A stretch of DNA of 64,000 bases, taken from the NCBI GenBank assembly GCA_019750135.1, contig JAIEOV010000031.1, positions 1 through 64,000 of the forward strand. Reading direction: 5' to 3'. The notes under the pieces are model-generated. The model was not told the DNA's origin. It saw nothing but the letters and a program-made list of their open reading frames with translations, and ran no database searches. The position numbers were made by a program, and so were the translations under genes. The DNA is from Reyranella sp. Lineage in GTDB: Bacteria > Pseudomonadota > Alphaproteobacteria > Reyranellales > Reyranellaceae. Positions 25,528 through 33,126 of this stretch are shown piece by piece (within the stretch, counting starts at the first letter, position 1; the number at the start of each line of letters is the position of its first letter).

Positions 25528-27192
25528 ATGCTTAATCTTCAGCGCTGGCAGACGATCGCCGTGATTGCTTTCACGGCGCTCGCCGTGCTGTTCGCCCTGC
25601 CGAACGTGCTTCCGGTGGTCGTGCTCGACCATCTGCCGGGCTGGTACCAACAGAGCCGCATCAACCTCGGCCTCGACCTGCGCGGCGGCGCGCACTTCCT
25701 GCTGGAGGCCGACCTGCGGTCGGTGCTGAACGAGCGCCTGACCAACCTCGGCGATTCGGTGCGCGGCGAACTGCGCAAGCAGCAGGTGGCGTTCAAGGAC
25801 ATCACCACGGAGCAGGGACGCGCCGTGGTCGTGGTGCTGCGCGACGAGGCCCAGCGCGCCAAGGCGATCGAGGCGATCCGCAACGTCGACCCGTCGCTCA
25901 GCGTGTCGGGCAGCGGCGACACGATCCGGCTGGCCTATTCCGACCAGGACCTGTTCCGCCGCAAGAAGGAAGTGATCGACCAGTCGATCGAGATCCTGCG
26001 CCGCCGCGTCGACGAGACAGGCACTATCGAGCCGACCATCGTGCGCCAGGGCGACGACCGCATCCTGCTGCAGGTGCCGGGCATCAAGGACACGACCGAC
26101 CTCAAGCGCAAGATCAACCAGACCGCCAAGCTCACCTTCCATCTGGTCAACGAGGACATGGCGGCGTCGCCGCCCAACGCGCCGACGCCGCCCACCACCA
26201 TGATGGTGCCGACGCGCGAGGGCATGCAGGACCTGCGGCGCAGCAATCCCAAGGCCTGGGACGAGATCCAGGCCGCCAATCCGCGCATGAGCCCGGAGCA
26301 GATCTGCCGGCGCTACCAGCCGCAGTGCCTGCCTGTACTGAAGCGCGTCATCGTTGGCGGCGAGGATCTTGACGACGCCAAGTCGACCTTCGAGCAGCAG
26401 CAGGGCGGCCGGCCGATCATCAGCTTCACCTTCAACGCAGCGGGCGGCCGCGCCTTCTGCGCCGCTACGCGCGCCAATATCGGCAAGCGGCTGGCCATCC
26501 AACTCGACAACGAGATCATCAGCGCCCCGGTCGTGCAGAGCGCGATCTGCGGCGGCAGCGGCATCATCACTGGCACCTTCACCACCCAGCAGACCCAGGA
26601 GCAGGCGCTGCTGCTGCGTTCGGGCGCGCTGCCGGCCACGCTGACCATCATCGAGGAACGCACGGTTGGCGCCGATCTCGGCGCCGACGCCATCCGAGAC
26701 GGCACGGTTGCCGCCCTGGTCGGCACGGCGCTGGTCGTCCTGCTGATGCTGATCGTCTATGGGCCGGTGTTCGGCGGCTTCGCCAGCCTCGCCATGGTGG
26801 TCAACATGCTGCTGGTGTTCGCCGGCATGTCGATCCTGGGCGCCTCGCTCACCTTGCCCGGCATCGCGGGCCTGGTGCTGACCGTCGGCATGTCGGTCGA
26901 TTCCAACGTGCTGATCTACGAGCGCGTGCGCGAGGAAAGCGCCAACGGCCGCTCGCCGTTCAGCGCGCTGGCCACGGGCTATGAGCGGGCACTGACGGCG
27001 GTGATCGATTCCAACCTGACGGCGCTGATCGCCGGCGTCCTGCTGTTCGGCTTCGGCTCGGGGCCGATCAGGGGCTTCGCCACGTCGTTGACGCTCGGAC
27101 TGCTCACCCATCTGTTCACGGCCACCATCTTCACCCGCATGCTGCTGTCCCTCTGGGTGCGTTGGCGGCGGCCGACGGCATTGCCGATCTGA
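25528..27192 (+). CDS. secD: Protein translocase subunit SecD
   Basis: Membrane subunit that helps release translocated proteins using the proton gradient, 554 residues. The first helix is followed by GLDLRGGAHFLLE, the periplasmic P1 head, and then a six-helix RND-like domain with AGLVLTVGMSVDSNVLIYERVREE. All landmarks are intact. It lies 26 bp after yajC and 9 bp before secF. Confidence 0.97.
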   Translation: MLNLQRWQTIAVIAFTALAVLFALPNVLPVVVLDHLPGWYQQSRINLGLDLRGGAHFLLEADLRSVLNERLTNLGDSVRGELRKQQVAFKDITTEQGRAVVVVLRDEAQRAKAIEAIRNVDPSLSVSGSGDTIRLAYSDQDLFRRKKEVIDQSIEILRRRVDETGTIEPTIVRQGDDRILLQVPGIKDTTDLKRKINQTAKLTFHLVNEDMAASPPNAPTPPTTMMVPTREGMQDLRRSNPKAWDEIQAANPRMSPEQICRRYQPQCLPVLKRVIVGGEDLDDAKSTFEQQQGGRPIISFTFNAAGGRAFCAATRANIGKRLAIQLDNEIISAPVVQSAICGGSGIITGTFTTQQTQEQALLLRSGALPATLTIIEERTVGADLGADAIRDGTVAALVGTALVVLLMLIVYGPVFGGFASLAMVVNMLLVFAGMSILGASLTLPGIAGLVLTVGMSVDSNVLIYERVREESANGRSPFSALATGYERALTAVIDSNLTALIAGVLLFGFGSGPIRGFATSLTLGLLTHLFTATIFTRMLLSLWVRWRRPTALPI

Positions 27193-27201
27193 GGCATCAT
27201 C

Positions 27202-28380
27202 ATGTTGTGGAGACCGCACCACCTCATCCAGGCCCGGCCCAACTTCGACTTCCTGGGCAAGCGCAAGATCGCGATGGTCCTGTCGACGGTGATCAACGTC
27301 GCCTCGCTGGTCGGCGTCTTCATCTTCGGCCTCAATTTCGGCATCGATTTCGAGGGCGGCATCGCCATCCAGGTGAAGGCGAAGCAGGGCACGGTCCATC
27401 TCGAGGACCTGCGCTCAACCCTGGGCCATCTCGGCGTCGGCGAGGTGTCGCTGCAGGAGTTCGGCGACGCCAGCACCGCGCTCATTCGCGTCCAGCGCCA
27501 GGAAGGCAACAACCAGTGCGTGGCCAACGCCGAGCGCGTCATGAAGAAGCGGGCGGGCGACGGCTGGAGCGTGAAGCCCGGCCCCGCCAGCACCGGCGAC
27601 GTCGAGTTCACGGCGCCCAGCTCCCTGGATGCCGTCGCCTGGCGCGACGCGGTGAGCCGGGTCGGCCTCACCGTCCAGGAGCGCCAGTTGCCGCGCGGCA
27701 CGGTCAACACCGCCAAGATCGACATGACGCACGAGCAGCGCGCCGAATGGTGCCAGCAGGTGGCGATCAAGCTGGTCGAGGACACGATCGGCAGCAATTA
27801 CGAGCTGCGCGGCACCGAATCGGTCGGTCCCAAGATCGGCGAGGAGCTGATGCGCAACGGCATCCTCGCCGTGCTGGCGACCCTGGGCGCGATCGCGATC
27901 TACGTCTGGTTCCGCTTCGAATGGCAGTTCGGCGTCGGCGCCCTGGTGGCGCTGCTGCACGACGTGCTGTGCACGGTGGGCCTGTTCGTGCTGCTCAGGC
28001 TCGACTTCAGCCTGACGGCGCTGGCTGCGCTGCTGACCATCGCCGGCTACTCGATCAACGACACGGTCGTGATCTTCGACCGCGTACGCGAGAACATGCG
28101 CCGCTACAAGAAGATGGGCCTGATCGAGCTCCTGAACTTCTCGATCAACGAGACGCTGGCCCGCACCTTGATGACTTCGGGCACGGTGTTCGTGGCGGTG
28201 CTGGCGCTGGTGCTGTTCGGCGGGCCTGTCCTGTACAGCTTCTCGATCGCCATGCTGTGGGGCGTCATCGTCGGCACCTATTCGTCGATCTGGGTGGCCT
28301 CGGCCTGCCTGGTCTACCTGAACCTCAGGCCCGAGCAGCTGCGGATGGACGCGGAGAAGGCCGAGAAGGCCAAGGCGTGA
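27202..28380 (+). CDS. secF: Protein translocase subunit SecF with an enlarged periplasmic loop
   Basis: Partner of SecD, 392 residues, against roughly 310-325 in better known SecF proteins. The first helix leads to FGIDFEGG. The extra length lies at about residues 101-185, between ALIRVQRQEG and YELRGTESVGP, and contains two cysteines (106 and 184) that could pair in the periplasm. The C-terminal helices with YSINDTVVIFDRVRENMR are normal. The gene overlaps the next by GTGA. Confidence 0.95.
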   Translation: MLWRPHHLIQARPNFDFLGKRKIAMVLSTVINVASLVGVFIFGLNFGIDFEGGIAIQVKAKQGTVHLEDLRSTLGHLGVGEVSLQEFGDASTALIRVQRQEGNNQCVANAERVMKKRAGDGWSVKPGPASTGDVEFTAPSSLDAVAWRDAVSRVGLTVQERQLPRGTVNTAKIDMTHEQRAEWCQQVAIKLVEDTIGSNYELRGTESVGPKIGEELMRNGILAVLATLGAIAIYVWFRFEWQFGVGALVALLHDVLCTVGLFVLLRLDFSLTALAALLTIAGYSINDTVVIFDRVRENMRRYKKMGLIELLNFSINETLARTLMTSGTVFVAVLALVLFGGPVLYSFSIAMLWGVIVGTYSSIWVASACLVYLNLRPEQLRMDAEKAEKAKA

Positions 28381-28778
28381 AGCCGCCGCAGGGTCCGGCC
28401 GACAAGACCCTGCCGACGCCGGACCCCGCGCAGGTCCAGCTCATCCGCAGCTACGGCCCCGGCCATTTCCTGATCAGCGAGCGCGAATGGCGCTCGCCCG
28501 TGCTGGTAACGCCGACGCGCACGACCGAGTGGAACGTGGTGCGCGCCGAGGACCTCGCTCTGGACAATCTCGCCGCCCTCAGGGAGGCACCGACGCCGAC
28601 CGAGCTTCTGGTCGTGGGCTGCGGCCCGCGCGCGGTCTTCCTGCCGCCGGCATTGCGGGCGTCGCTAAAGGCCGCCGGCCTGTCGCTCGAGGTCGTCGAC
28701 ACGGGCTCGGCCTGCCGCATCTACAACGTCCTGCTGGCCGAGGGCCGGCGCGTCGCGGCGGCGCTCATCCCGGTCTAG
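28377..28778 (+). CDS. Mth938-like domain protein (DUF498; NDUFAF3 family)
   Basis: Cytosolic protein of 133 residues with the Mth938 fold, including LLVVGCGPRAVFLPP and EVVDTGSACRIYNVLLAEGR. The mitochondrial relative NDUFAF3 is a complex I assembly factor. The start is GTG at 28377, overlapping the secF stop by 4 nt. Placement after secDF is a known alphaproteobacterial arrangement. A squalene-synthase-fold gene, related to the assembly factor NDUFAF6, follows about 1.1 kb later. Confidence 0.88.
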   Translation: MKPPQGPADKTLPTPDPAQVQLIRSYGPGHFLISEREWRSPVLVTPTRTTEWNVVRAEDLALDNLAALREAPTPTELLVVGCGPRAVFLPPALRASLKAAGLSLEVVDTGSACRIYNVLLAEGRRVAAALIPV

Positions 28779-29144
28779 GGGCTCGTGACAGCATCGCAGG
28801 CACTACCGCTTGTCTTGCCCACTATAGTTATTGACCCATCTAATAATCTGAGTTATTTTTGATCCGTGGCCGGTTTCCGGTCTCCGCTCTATGCATCGTC
28901 TATCCCATACCCTTCGCGCGACGCGCCTGCGGTCGACGAGCAAACAGGCGCGCTCGGATCCGATCGAGGAGGCTGCCAGTTCCAACCTGAAAACCGGTAG
29001 CGGAAATAGCGGAAATGTCCGAAATGGCAACGCCCCCCAATCAGTGGTGTAGCGCTTCCGGGAGGACCACAACGACCTCCGCCGGAAATACCGGAAATAC
29101 CGCAAAGTCCTCCTGGGCTGCACGCCGTGGTGGGAAAGGGACCG
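28779..29144. other. Gene-free stretch with AT-rich patch and short GGAAATA repeats
   Basis: About 370 bp without a credible gene. Bases near 28820-28865 are unusually AT-rich (TAATAATCTGAGTTATTT). Around 28998-29020 and 29079-29098 the unit CGGAAATA is repeated (GCGGAAATAGCGGAAATG and CCGGAAATACCGGAAATACC). Open frames here are low-complexity translations of these repeats. Similar GGAAAT arrays occur between genes in other proteobacteria, but I cannot name an element. Confidence 0.5.
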
Positions 29145-29173
29145 GCAAAAGAGAACGGGGCCCGTGGGCCCCG
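29145..29173 (-). terminator. Rho-independent terminator of the PuuD-like gene
   Basis: On the minus strand CGGGGCCC-AC-GGGCCCCG forms an 8-bp stem, followed by TTCTCTTTT. It lies 36 bp after the stop of the PuuD-like gene. Confidence 0.75.
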
Positions 29174-29208
29174 CTTCCGTCGATCTTGTCGCCAGATCTT
29201 GTTGCCGA

Positions 29209-29805
29209 TCAGATCGGCGCGTTCTGCTGTGCCACCATGCAGTAGAGCATGCCGATCGAAAACATGGTGTTGAAGCGGCTGGCATAGAGGGCGGGCTTGG
29301 CGGCGGCGGCCTTCTGCTCGGCCGTGGCTTCGACGAGGCCCAGGATCTTCTGCTGGTTCGGCCAGATGATGAACCAGACGTTGAAGGCCATGACCAGCGC
29401 CATCCACATGCCGATGCCGATCATCACGAAGCCCGGACGCAAGGCCAGCGCCTGGATGATGTAGCCCTGCATCCACGCCAGCAGCAGGCCAGTGATCACC
29501 GTGGCGAGCGCGGCGTAGCGGAAATAGAAGAGCACGTTCGGTGCGATGAACTTGCTGATCGCCGCGCGATGCTCGACCGGCTGGATGGTCGGCATGGTCG
29601 GCACCTGCACGAAGTTGAGGTACCACAGCAATCCGATCCACAGCACGCCGCTGATCACGTGCAGCCAGCGCATGATAAAGGTCGAGTAGGAGTGGTCGAC
29701 CTTGACCATCTGCCCCGTGGCCAGCCCCACGACGATGACGATGGCAATGATCAGCACGACCCCGGCGATGACGGTATTCCTGGGCGATGTGAAGATGGCA
29801 CCCAT
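29209..29805 (-). CDS. PuuD-like (urate hydroxylase family) membrane protein without cytochrome domain
   Basis: Integral membrane protein of 198 residues with four or five hydrophobic segments. It matches the N-terminal membrane part of PuuD (WLHVISGVLWIGLLWYLNFVQ and the repeated HisTrp-type pattern). Full PuuD carries a C-terminal cytochrome c, and here the protein ends shortly after the last helix (AQQNAPI), so it lacks that domain. The start at 29805 has AAGGGGT upstream; longer frames have none. Its strand breaks the SecDF/Mth938/squalene-synthase-fold order. A role in urate oxidation is uncertain. Confidence 0.8.
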   Translation of the reverse strand: MGAIFTSPRNTVIAGVVLIIAIVIVVGLATGQMVKVDHSYSTFIMRWLHVISGVLWIGLLWYLNFVQVPTMPTIQPVEHRAAISKFIAPNVLFYFRYAALATVITGLLLAWMQGYIIQALALRPGFVMIGIGMWMALVMAFNVWFIIWPNQQKILGLVEATAEQKAAAAKPALYASRFNTMFSIGMLYCMVAQQNAPI

Positions 29806-29865
29806 GTTAGCTACCCCTTTTATGTTGTTGATGGGCTTGGTGAATCTCCGTTTGCGCATTGTACG

Positions 29866-29881
29866 CGCAGAAGCTTCTGCG
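29866..29881. promoter_or_regulatory. 16-bp perfect palindrome in a divergent region
   Basis: CGCAGAAGCTTCTGCG is a perfect palindrome between the divergent PuuD-like (29805) and squalene-synthase-fold (29914) starts. A second, shorter inverted repeat TGCGC-N7-GCGCA overlaps its left side (29853-29869). It could be an operator for either gene. Confidence 0.45.
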
Positions 29882-29913
29882 TTCAACGGTCGCAGGTTGG
29901 AGTTTTCCGCTGC

Positions 29914-30558
29914 ATGAGCGACGCCTACCTCGCGCCTGCAGCATCGCAGCGCTATGTGCTCGACCTCGTTCGCGGCGCCGATCGCGATCGCTTCCTCGGC
30001 GCATTGTTCGCGCCCGAGCCCGCGCGCACGGATCTGCTGGCGTTGCTGGCCTTCAATCACGAGCTGGCTCGCACACGCACTGTCACGCGCGAGCCGATGC
30101 TGGCGCGCATTCGCCTGGAATGGTGGCGCGAGGCCGTCGCCGAGGCCGCCGGCACCGGCAAGCCACGCGCGCAGCCCATCGTCGAATCGCTGAGCGAAAC
30201 CGTGCGGCGGCACCGTCTGCGCCCGCATGACCTCATCGCCCTGATCGATGCCCGGGAAGAGGAGATCGAAGGCCCGCTCGACGTGCTGCGCGCGGGCCAC
30301 GCGTTGGCCGACTTGGAACTCTCCGTCCTCGGCGCGAGCAGCGAGGCGAGCCGACGCGCGGCGCGCGCGGTCGCCGCGGCGTGGCTGATGGGCGAGGGGC
30401 CGGAGCGCGATGCGCTGCTCGCCGACGCGCGGGCGTTGCGCCGCGAGGTCGAGCCCGCTTCCCTGCCGATCCTGCTGCCGGCGCTCTCGCTCGGCGATAT
30501 CGGCGCCTGGCGCAAGCCCATCGCCTATTGGTGGGCCGCCAAGCGCGGCCGATACTGA
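29914..30558 (+). CDS. Squalene/phytoene-synthase-fold protein (NDUFAF6-like)
   Basis: Protein of 214 residues with the all-alpha prenyl-synthase fold, shorter than true squalene or phytoene synthases (about 280-350). The region ARIRLEWWREAV and a FNHELART segment stand where synthases carry their first acidic motif, but a clear DxxxD is missing. I therefore favour the NDUFAF6-like complex I assembly branch over an isoprenoid enzyme. The ATG at 29914 is placed by similarity, with GGAG 13 nt upstream. It is followed by a small gene 5 bp later. Confidence 0.75.
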   Translation: MSDAYLAPAASQRYVLDLVRGADRDRFLGALFAPEPARTDLLALLAFNHELARTRTVTREPMLARIRLEWWREAVAEAAGTGKPRAQPIVESLSETVRRHRLRPHDLIALIDAREEEIEGPLDVLRAGHALADLELSVLGASSEASRRAARAVAAAWLMGEGPERDALLADARALRREVEPASLPILLPALSLGDIGAWRKPIAYWWAAKRGRY

Positions 30559-30563
30559 CCGGC

Positions 30564-30830
30564 ATGTCCCAGCGCATCGACAAATCGTGGGTCGTCCTGC
30601 GCAGCATCGAGAACAGCGAGCACGACCGCTGCGTCGACCTGTTCCGCCGCCCCGACGGCAGCTTCGGCTTCGACGAGTTCCGCCGCGACGTCGAGGATGC
30701 CGGCGCCTGGACGCCGGTTGCGTACTATTCAGGCGCCGCTTATGCGTCGAATGACGCGGCCCTGGCGGCCGCCGTCAGGTCCGTCGCCTGGTTGGCGATG
30801 GCGCTCAACACAGCAGGGAAGGCGACCTAA
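30564..30830 (+). CDS. Small conserved-looking hypothetical protein
   Basis: 88 residues, unrecognised. It reads like a compact soluble domain: SWVVLRSIENSEHDRCVDLF, then RRDVEDAGAWTPVAYY and an Ala-rich C-terminal helix. It is packed between the squalene-synthase-fold gene (5 bp) and the hydrolase (its TAA abuts the next GTG), so it is probably translated. No signal peptide or membrane segment is seen. Confidence 0.65.
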   Translation: MSQRIDKSWVVLRSIENSEHDRCVDLFRRPDGSFGFDEFRRDVEDAGAWTPVAYYSGAAYASNDAALAAAVRSVAWLAMALNTAGKAT

Positions 30831-31715
30831 GTGGCGCGCATCAAGGCCAACGGCATCGAGATCGAATACGAGACGGCAGGCAGCAAGAACGATCCGGCTC
30901 TGCTGCTGATCATGGGCTTGGGCGGACAGCTCACCATCTGGCCGGATGCCTTCTTCGAGGGCCTGGCGAAGCAGGGCTTCTACGTCATCCGCTACGACAA
31001 TCGCGATACCGGCCTGTCGACCGACTTCGGCTCTTGGGGAGTGCCCAACCTCATGGAGGCCTTCGGCAAGCTGATGAGCGGCCGGAAGCTCGAGGCGCCC
31101 TACGTCCTGAACGACATGGCGGCCGATGCGGTGGGCCTGCTCGACGCGCTGGACATCGAGCGTGCGCACATGGTCGGCATCTCGATGGGCGGCATGATCG
31201 CCCAGATCGTCGCGGCGCAGTACCCGCAACGCACGCGCTCGCTGCAGTCGATCATGTCGACCAGCGGCCGGCCCGGCCTGCCGCAGGGCAAGCCCGAGGC
31301 GCTGGCCATGCTGACCGCGCAGCCCGAAGGCCCGAGCCGCGAGCATCGCGTGGCGCACGGGATGAAGGTGCGCCGCGCCATCGCTGGCGCGGGCTACCCC
31401 ATGCCCGAGCCCGAGGTGCGTGCCTTCGTCGAGAGGAACGTCGATCGACGCTGGTATCCCGAGGGCGGCGCGCGCCAGTATCTTGCGATCCTGGCCTCGG
31501 GCGATCGCGTCGAGATGCTGAAGGGCATCAAGGTCCCGACCCTGGTGCTGCATGGCGAGGACGACCCGCTCCTGCCGGTCGAGTGCGGCCGCGACGTCGC
31601 GCGACTGGTGCCGGCGGCAAAGATCGAAACCTTCCCGGGCTGGGGCCACGATCTGCCGGGCGCCTTCCTGCCGACGCTGATCGATCGCATCGCCGGGTTC
31701 TGCGACGGCAAATAG
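30831..31715 (+). CDS. Alpha/beta hydrolase
   Basis: Alpha/beta-fold hydrolase of 294 residues. Seen are MGLGGQ for the oxyanion hole, YDNRDTGLS, the nucleophile elbow GISMGG, the acid in HGEDDPLLP and His in GWGHDLP. The start is GTG at 30831, directly after the preceding TAA. It resembles aclacinomycin-methylesterase and haloalkane-dehalogenase-type enzymes, but the substrate is unknown. The next gene, a luciferase-like oxidoreductase, follows 19 bp later. Confidence 0.9.
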   Translation: MARIKANGIEIEYETAGSKNDPALLLIMGLGGQLTIWPDAFFEGLAKQGFYVIRYDNRDTGLSTDFGSWGVPNLMEAFGKLMSGRKLEAPYVLNDMAADAVGLLDALDIERAHMVGISMGGMIAQIVAAQYPQRTRSLQSIMSTSGRPGLPQGKPEALAMLTAQPEGPSREHRVAHGMKVRRAIAGAGYPMPEPEVRAFVERNVDRRWYPEGGARQYLAILASGDRVEMLKGIKVPTLVLHGEDDPLLPVECGRDVARLVPAAKIETFPGWGHDLPGAFLPTLIDRIAGFCDGK

Positions 31716-31734
31716 CCGTCATGACGGAGGAAAC

Positions 31735-32979
31735 ATGAAATTCGGCATCTTCTACGAACACCAACTGCCGCGCCCCTGGGGGCCGAAGAGCGAATACCAG
31801 CTGCTGCAGGACTCGCTCACCCAGATCGAGCTCGCCGACAGGCTGGGCTACGATTACGCCTGGGAGGTCGAACATCACTTCCTCGAGGAGTACTCGCACT
31901 CCTCGGCGCCGGAAGTCTTCCTCGGCGCCGCCAGCCAGCGCACCAAGCGCATCCGGTTGGGCCACGGCGTCGTCCAGCTCACGACCAACCAGCCGCATCG
32001 CGTCGCCGAGCGCGTCGCCACGCTCGACCTGCTGTCGGGCGGCCGCGTCGACCTCGGCATGGGCGAGGCGGCGGGGCCGGCGGAGCTTCATCCCTTCAAC
32101 ATCCGCGTGCGCGACAAGCGCGAGCGCTGGGAGGAGGCGGTCAAGGCGATCGTGCCGATGTTCACCAAGGAGAGCTGGGAGTTCCACGGCCAGTACTACG
32201 ACTTCCCGGCGCGCAACGTCATTCCCAAGCCCTACCAGAAGCCGCATCCGCCGCTGTGGGTCGCCTGCTCCAACATCCAGACCATCGGCAAGGCCGGCGA
32301 ATGGGGCATGGGCGCGCTGGGCTTCACCTTCGTCACGCCCGAGGCGGCGCGCGCCTGGGTGCACAAGTACTACAACAACCTCTTGAACAATCCGGCGAAG
32401 CTCACCGACTATCCCGGCAATCCCAACGTCGCCATGGTGTCGGGCTTCATGTGCGCGGCGACCGATGAGGAAGCCGAAGCCAAGGCGGCCGGCTGGACGT
32501 TCTTCATCTTCGCGCTCAGCTACTACGGCCGGAAGGGCGTCGATGCGCCGGGCACGTCCGATCTCTGGCAGGAGTACCAGAGCTGGAAGGGCGGGCCCGA
32601 GGAGCGCAAGGCGCTCGACTCCGGCCTGATCGGCTCGCCCGAGACGATCCGCAGGAAGCTGCGCCAGTTCCAGCAGAGTCGCGTCGACCAGGTGATCCTG
32701 TTGAACCAGGCCGGCAAGACCAGCCACCAGGACATCTGCGATTCCCTGGAGTTGTTCGCCAAGGAGGTGATGCCCGAGTTCCATGCTGCCGAATCCGAGC
32801 ATGCCGAGTGGAAGCGCAAGGTGCTGGCGCGCGAGATCGTGCTCGAGGACCTCGACGTCCAGAAGTACGACATCTACAGCCACCAGAACGAGCACATCGT
32901 GCGGCTCACGCCCGAGCAGCTGAAGCAGAAGATGGCCGAGAAGGAAGCGGCGGCGAAGGTAGCCGGCGGTGAGGACTGA
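31735..32979 (+). CDS. LLM-class flavin-dependent oxidoreductase
   Basis: Bacterial-luciferase-like monooxygenase of 414 residues, using reduced flavin from a partner reductase. It starts MKFGIFYEHQLP at 31735 behind ACGGAGGAAAC. The family TIM-barrel features include EHHFLEEYSH, LGHGVVQLTTNQPHRVAERVATLDLLSGGR and HPPLWVACSN. The C-terminal 60 residues are Lys/Glu-rich. It sits between a hydrolase and a nested repeat, beyond which lies an FAD monooxygenase. Confidence 0.92.
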   Translation: MKFGIFYEHQLPRPWGPKSEYQLLQDSLTQIELADRLGYDYAWEVEHHFLEEYSHSSAPEVFLGAASQRTKRIRLGHGVVQLTTNQPHRVAERVATLDLLSGGRVDLGMGEAAGPAELHPFNIRVRDKRERWEEAVKAIVPMFTKESWEFHGQYYDFPARNVIPKPYQKPHPPLWVACSNIQTIGKAGEWGMGALGFTFVTPEAARAWVHKYYNNLLNNPAKLTDYPGNPNVAMVSGFMCAATDEEAEAKAAGWTFFIFALSYYGRKGVDAPGTSDLWQEYQSWKGGPEERKALDSGLIGSPETIRRKLRQFQQSRVDQVILLNQAGKTSHQDICDSLELFAKEVMPEFHAAESEHAEWKRKVLAREIVLEDLDVQKYDIYSHQNEHIVRLTPEQLKQKMAEKEAAAKVAGGED

Positions 32980-32985
32980 TCATCG

Positions 32986-33124
32986 CTGGGGGCGCGCCAC
33001 TCCAGTGGCGCGTCATGGTCTTCCGGACCGCCGGCCTCTGGCCGGCCTCATGAGCATGAGCCGGCGAGACGCCGGCGGTCCAAAAGAGCATGAAAGACGC
33101 GCCACTGGAGTGGCGCGCCCCCAG
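32986..33124. repeat. Nested inverted repeat filling the gap before an FAD monooxygenase
   Basis: Outer arms at 32986-33014 and 33096-33124 (CTGGGGGCGCGCCACTCCAG... and its exact complement) are 29 bp and perfect. Inner arms GGACCGCCGGC (33025-33035) and GCCGGCGGTCC (33071-33081) are 11 bp and perfect. At the centre are CTCATG and CATGAG. The element begins 6 bp after one stop codon and ends 2 bp before the next ATG, so the downstream gene's ribosome site (GGAG near 33106) lies inside the repeat. Confidence 0.85.
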
Positions 33125-33126
33125 CC

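Noticed and set aside
25504-27399. 631-codon minus frame over secD
   Set aside because: Shadow frame, repetitive His/Asp/Gln composition, no motif.
28803-29641. Minus-strand frames through the GGAAATA repeats
   Set aside because: The protein would be made of translated repeats (RYFRYF, FGHFRYF) and overlaps the terminator.
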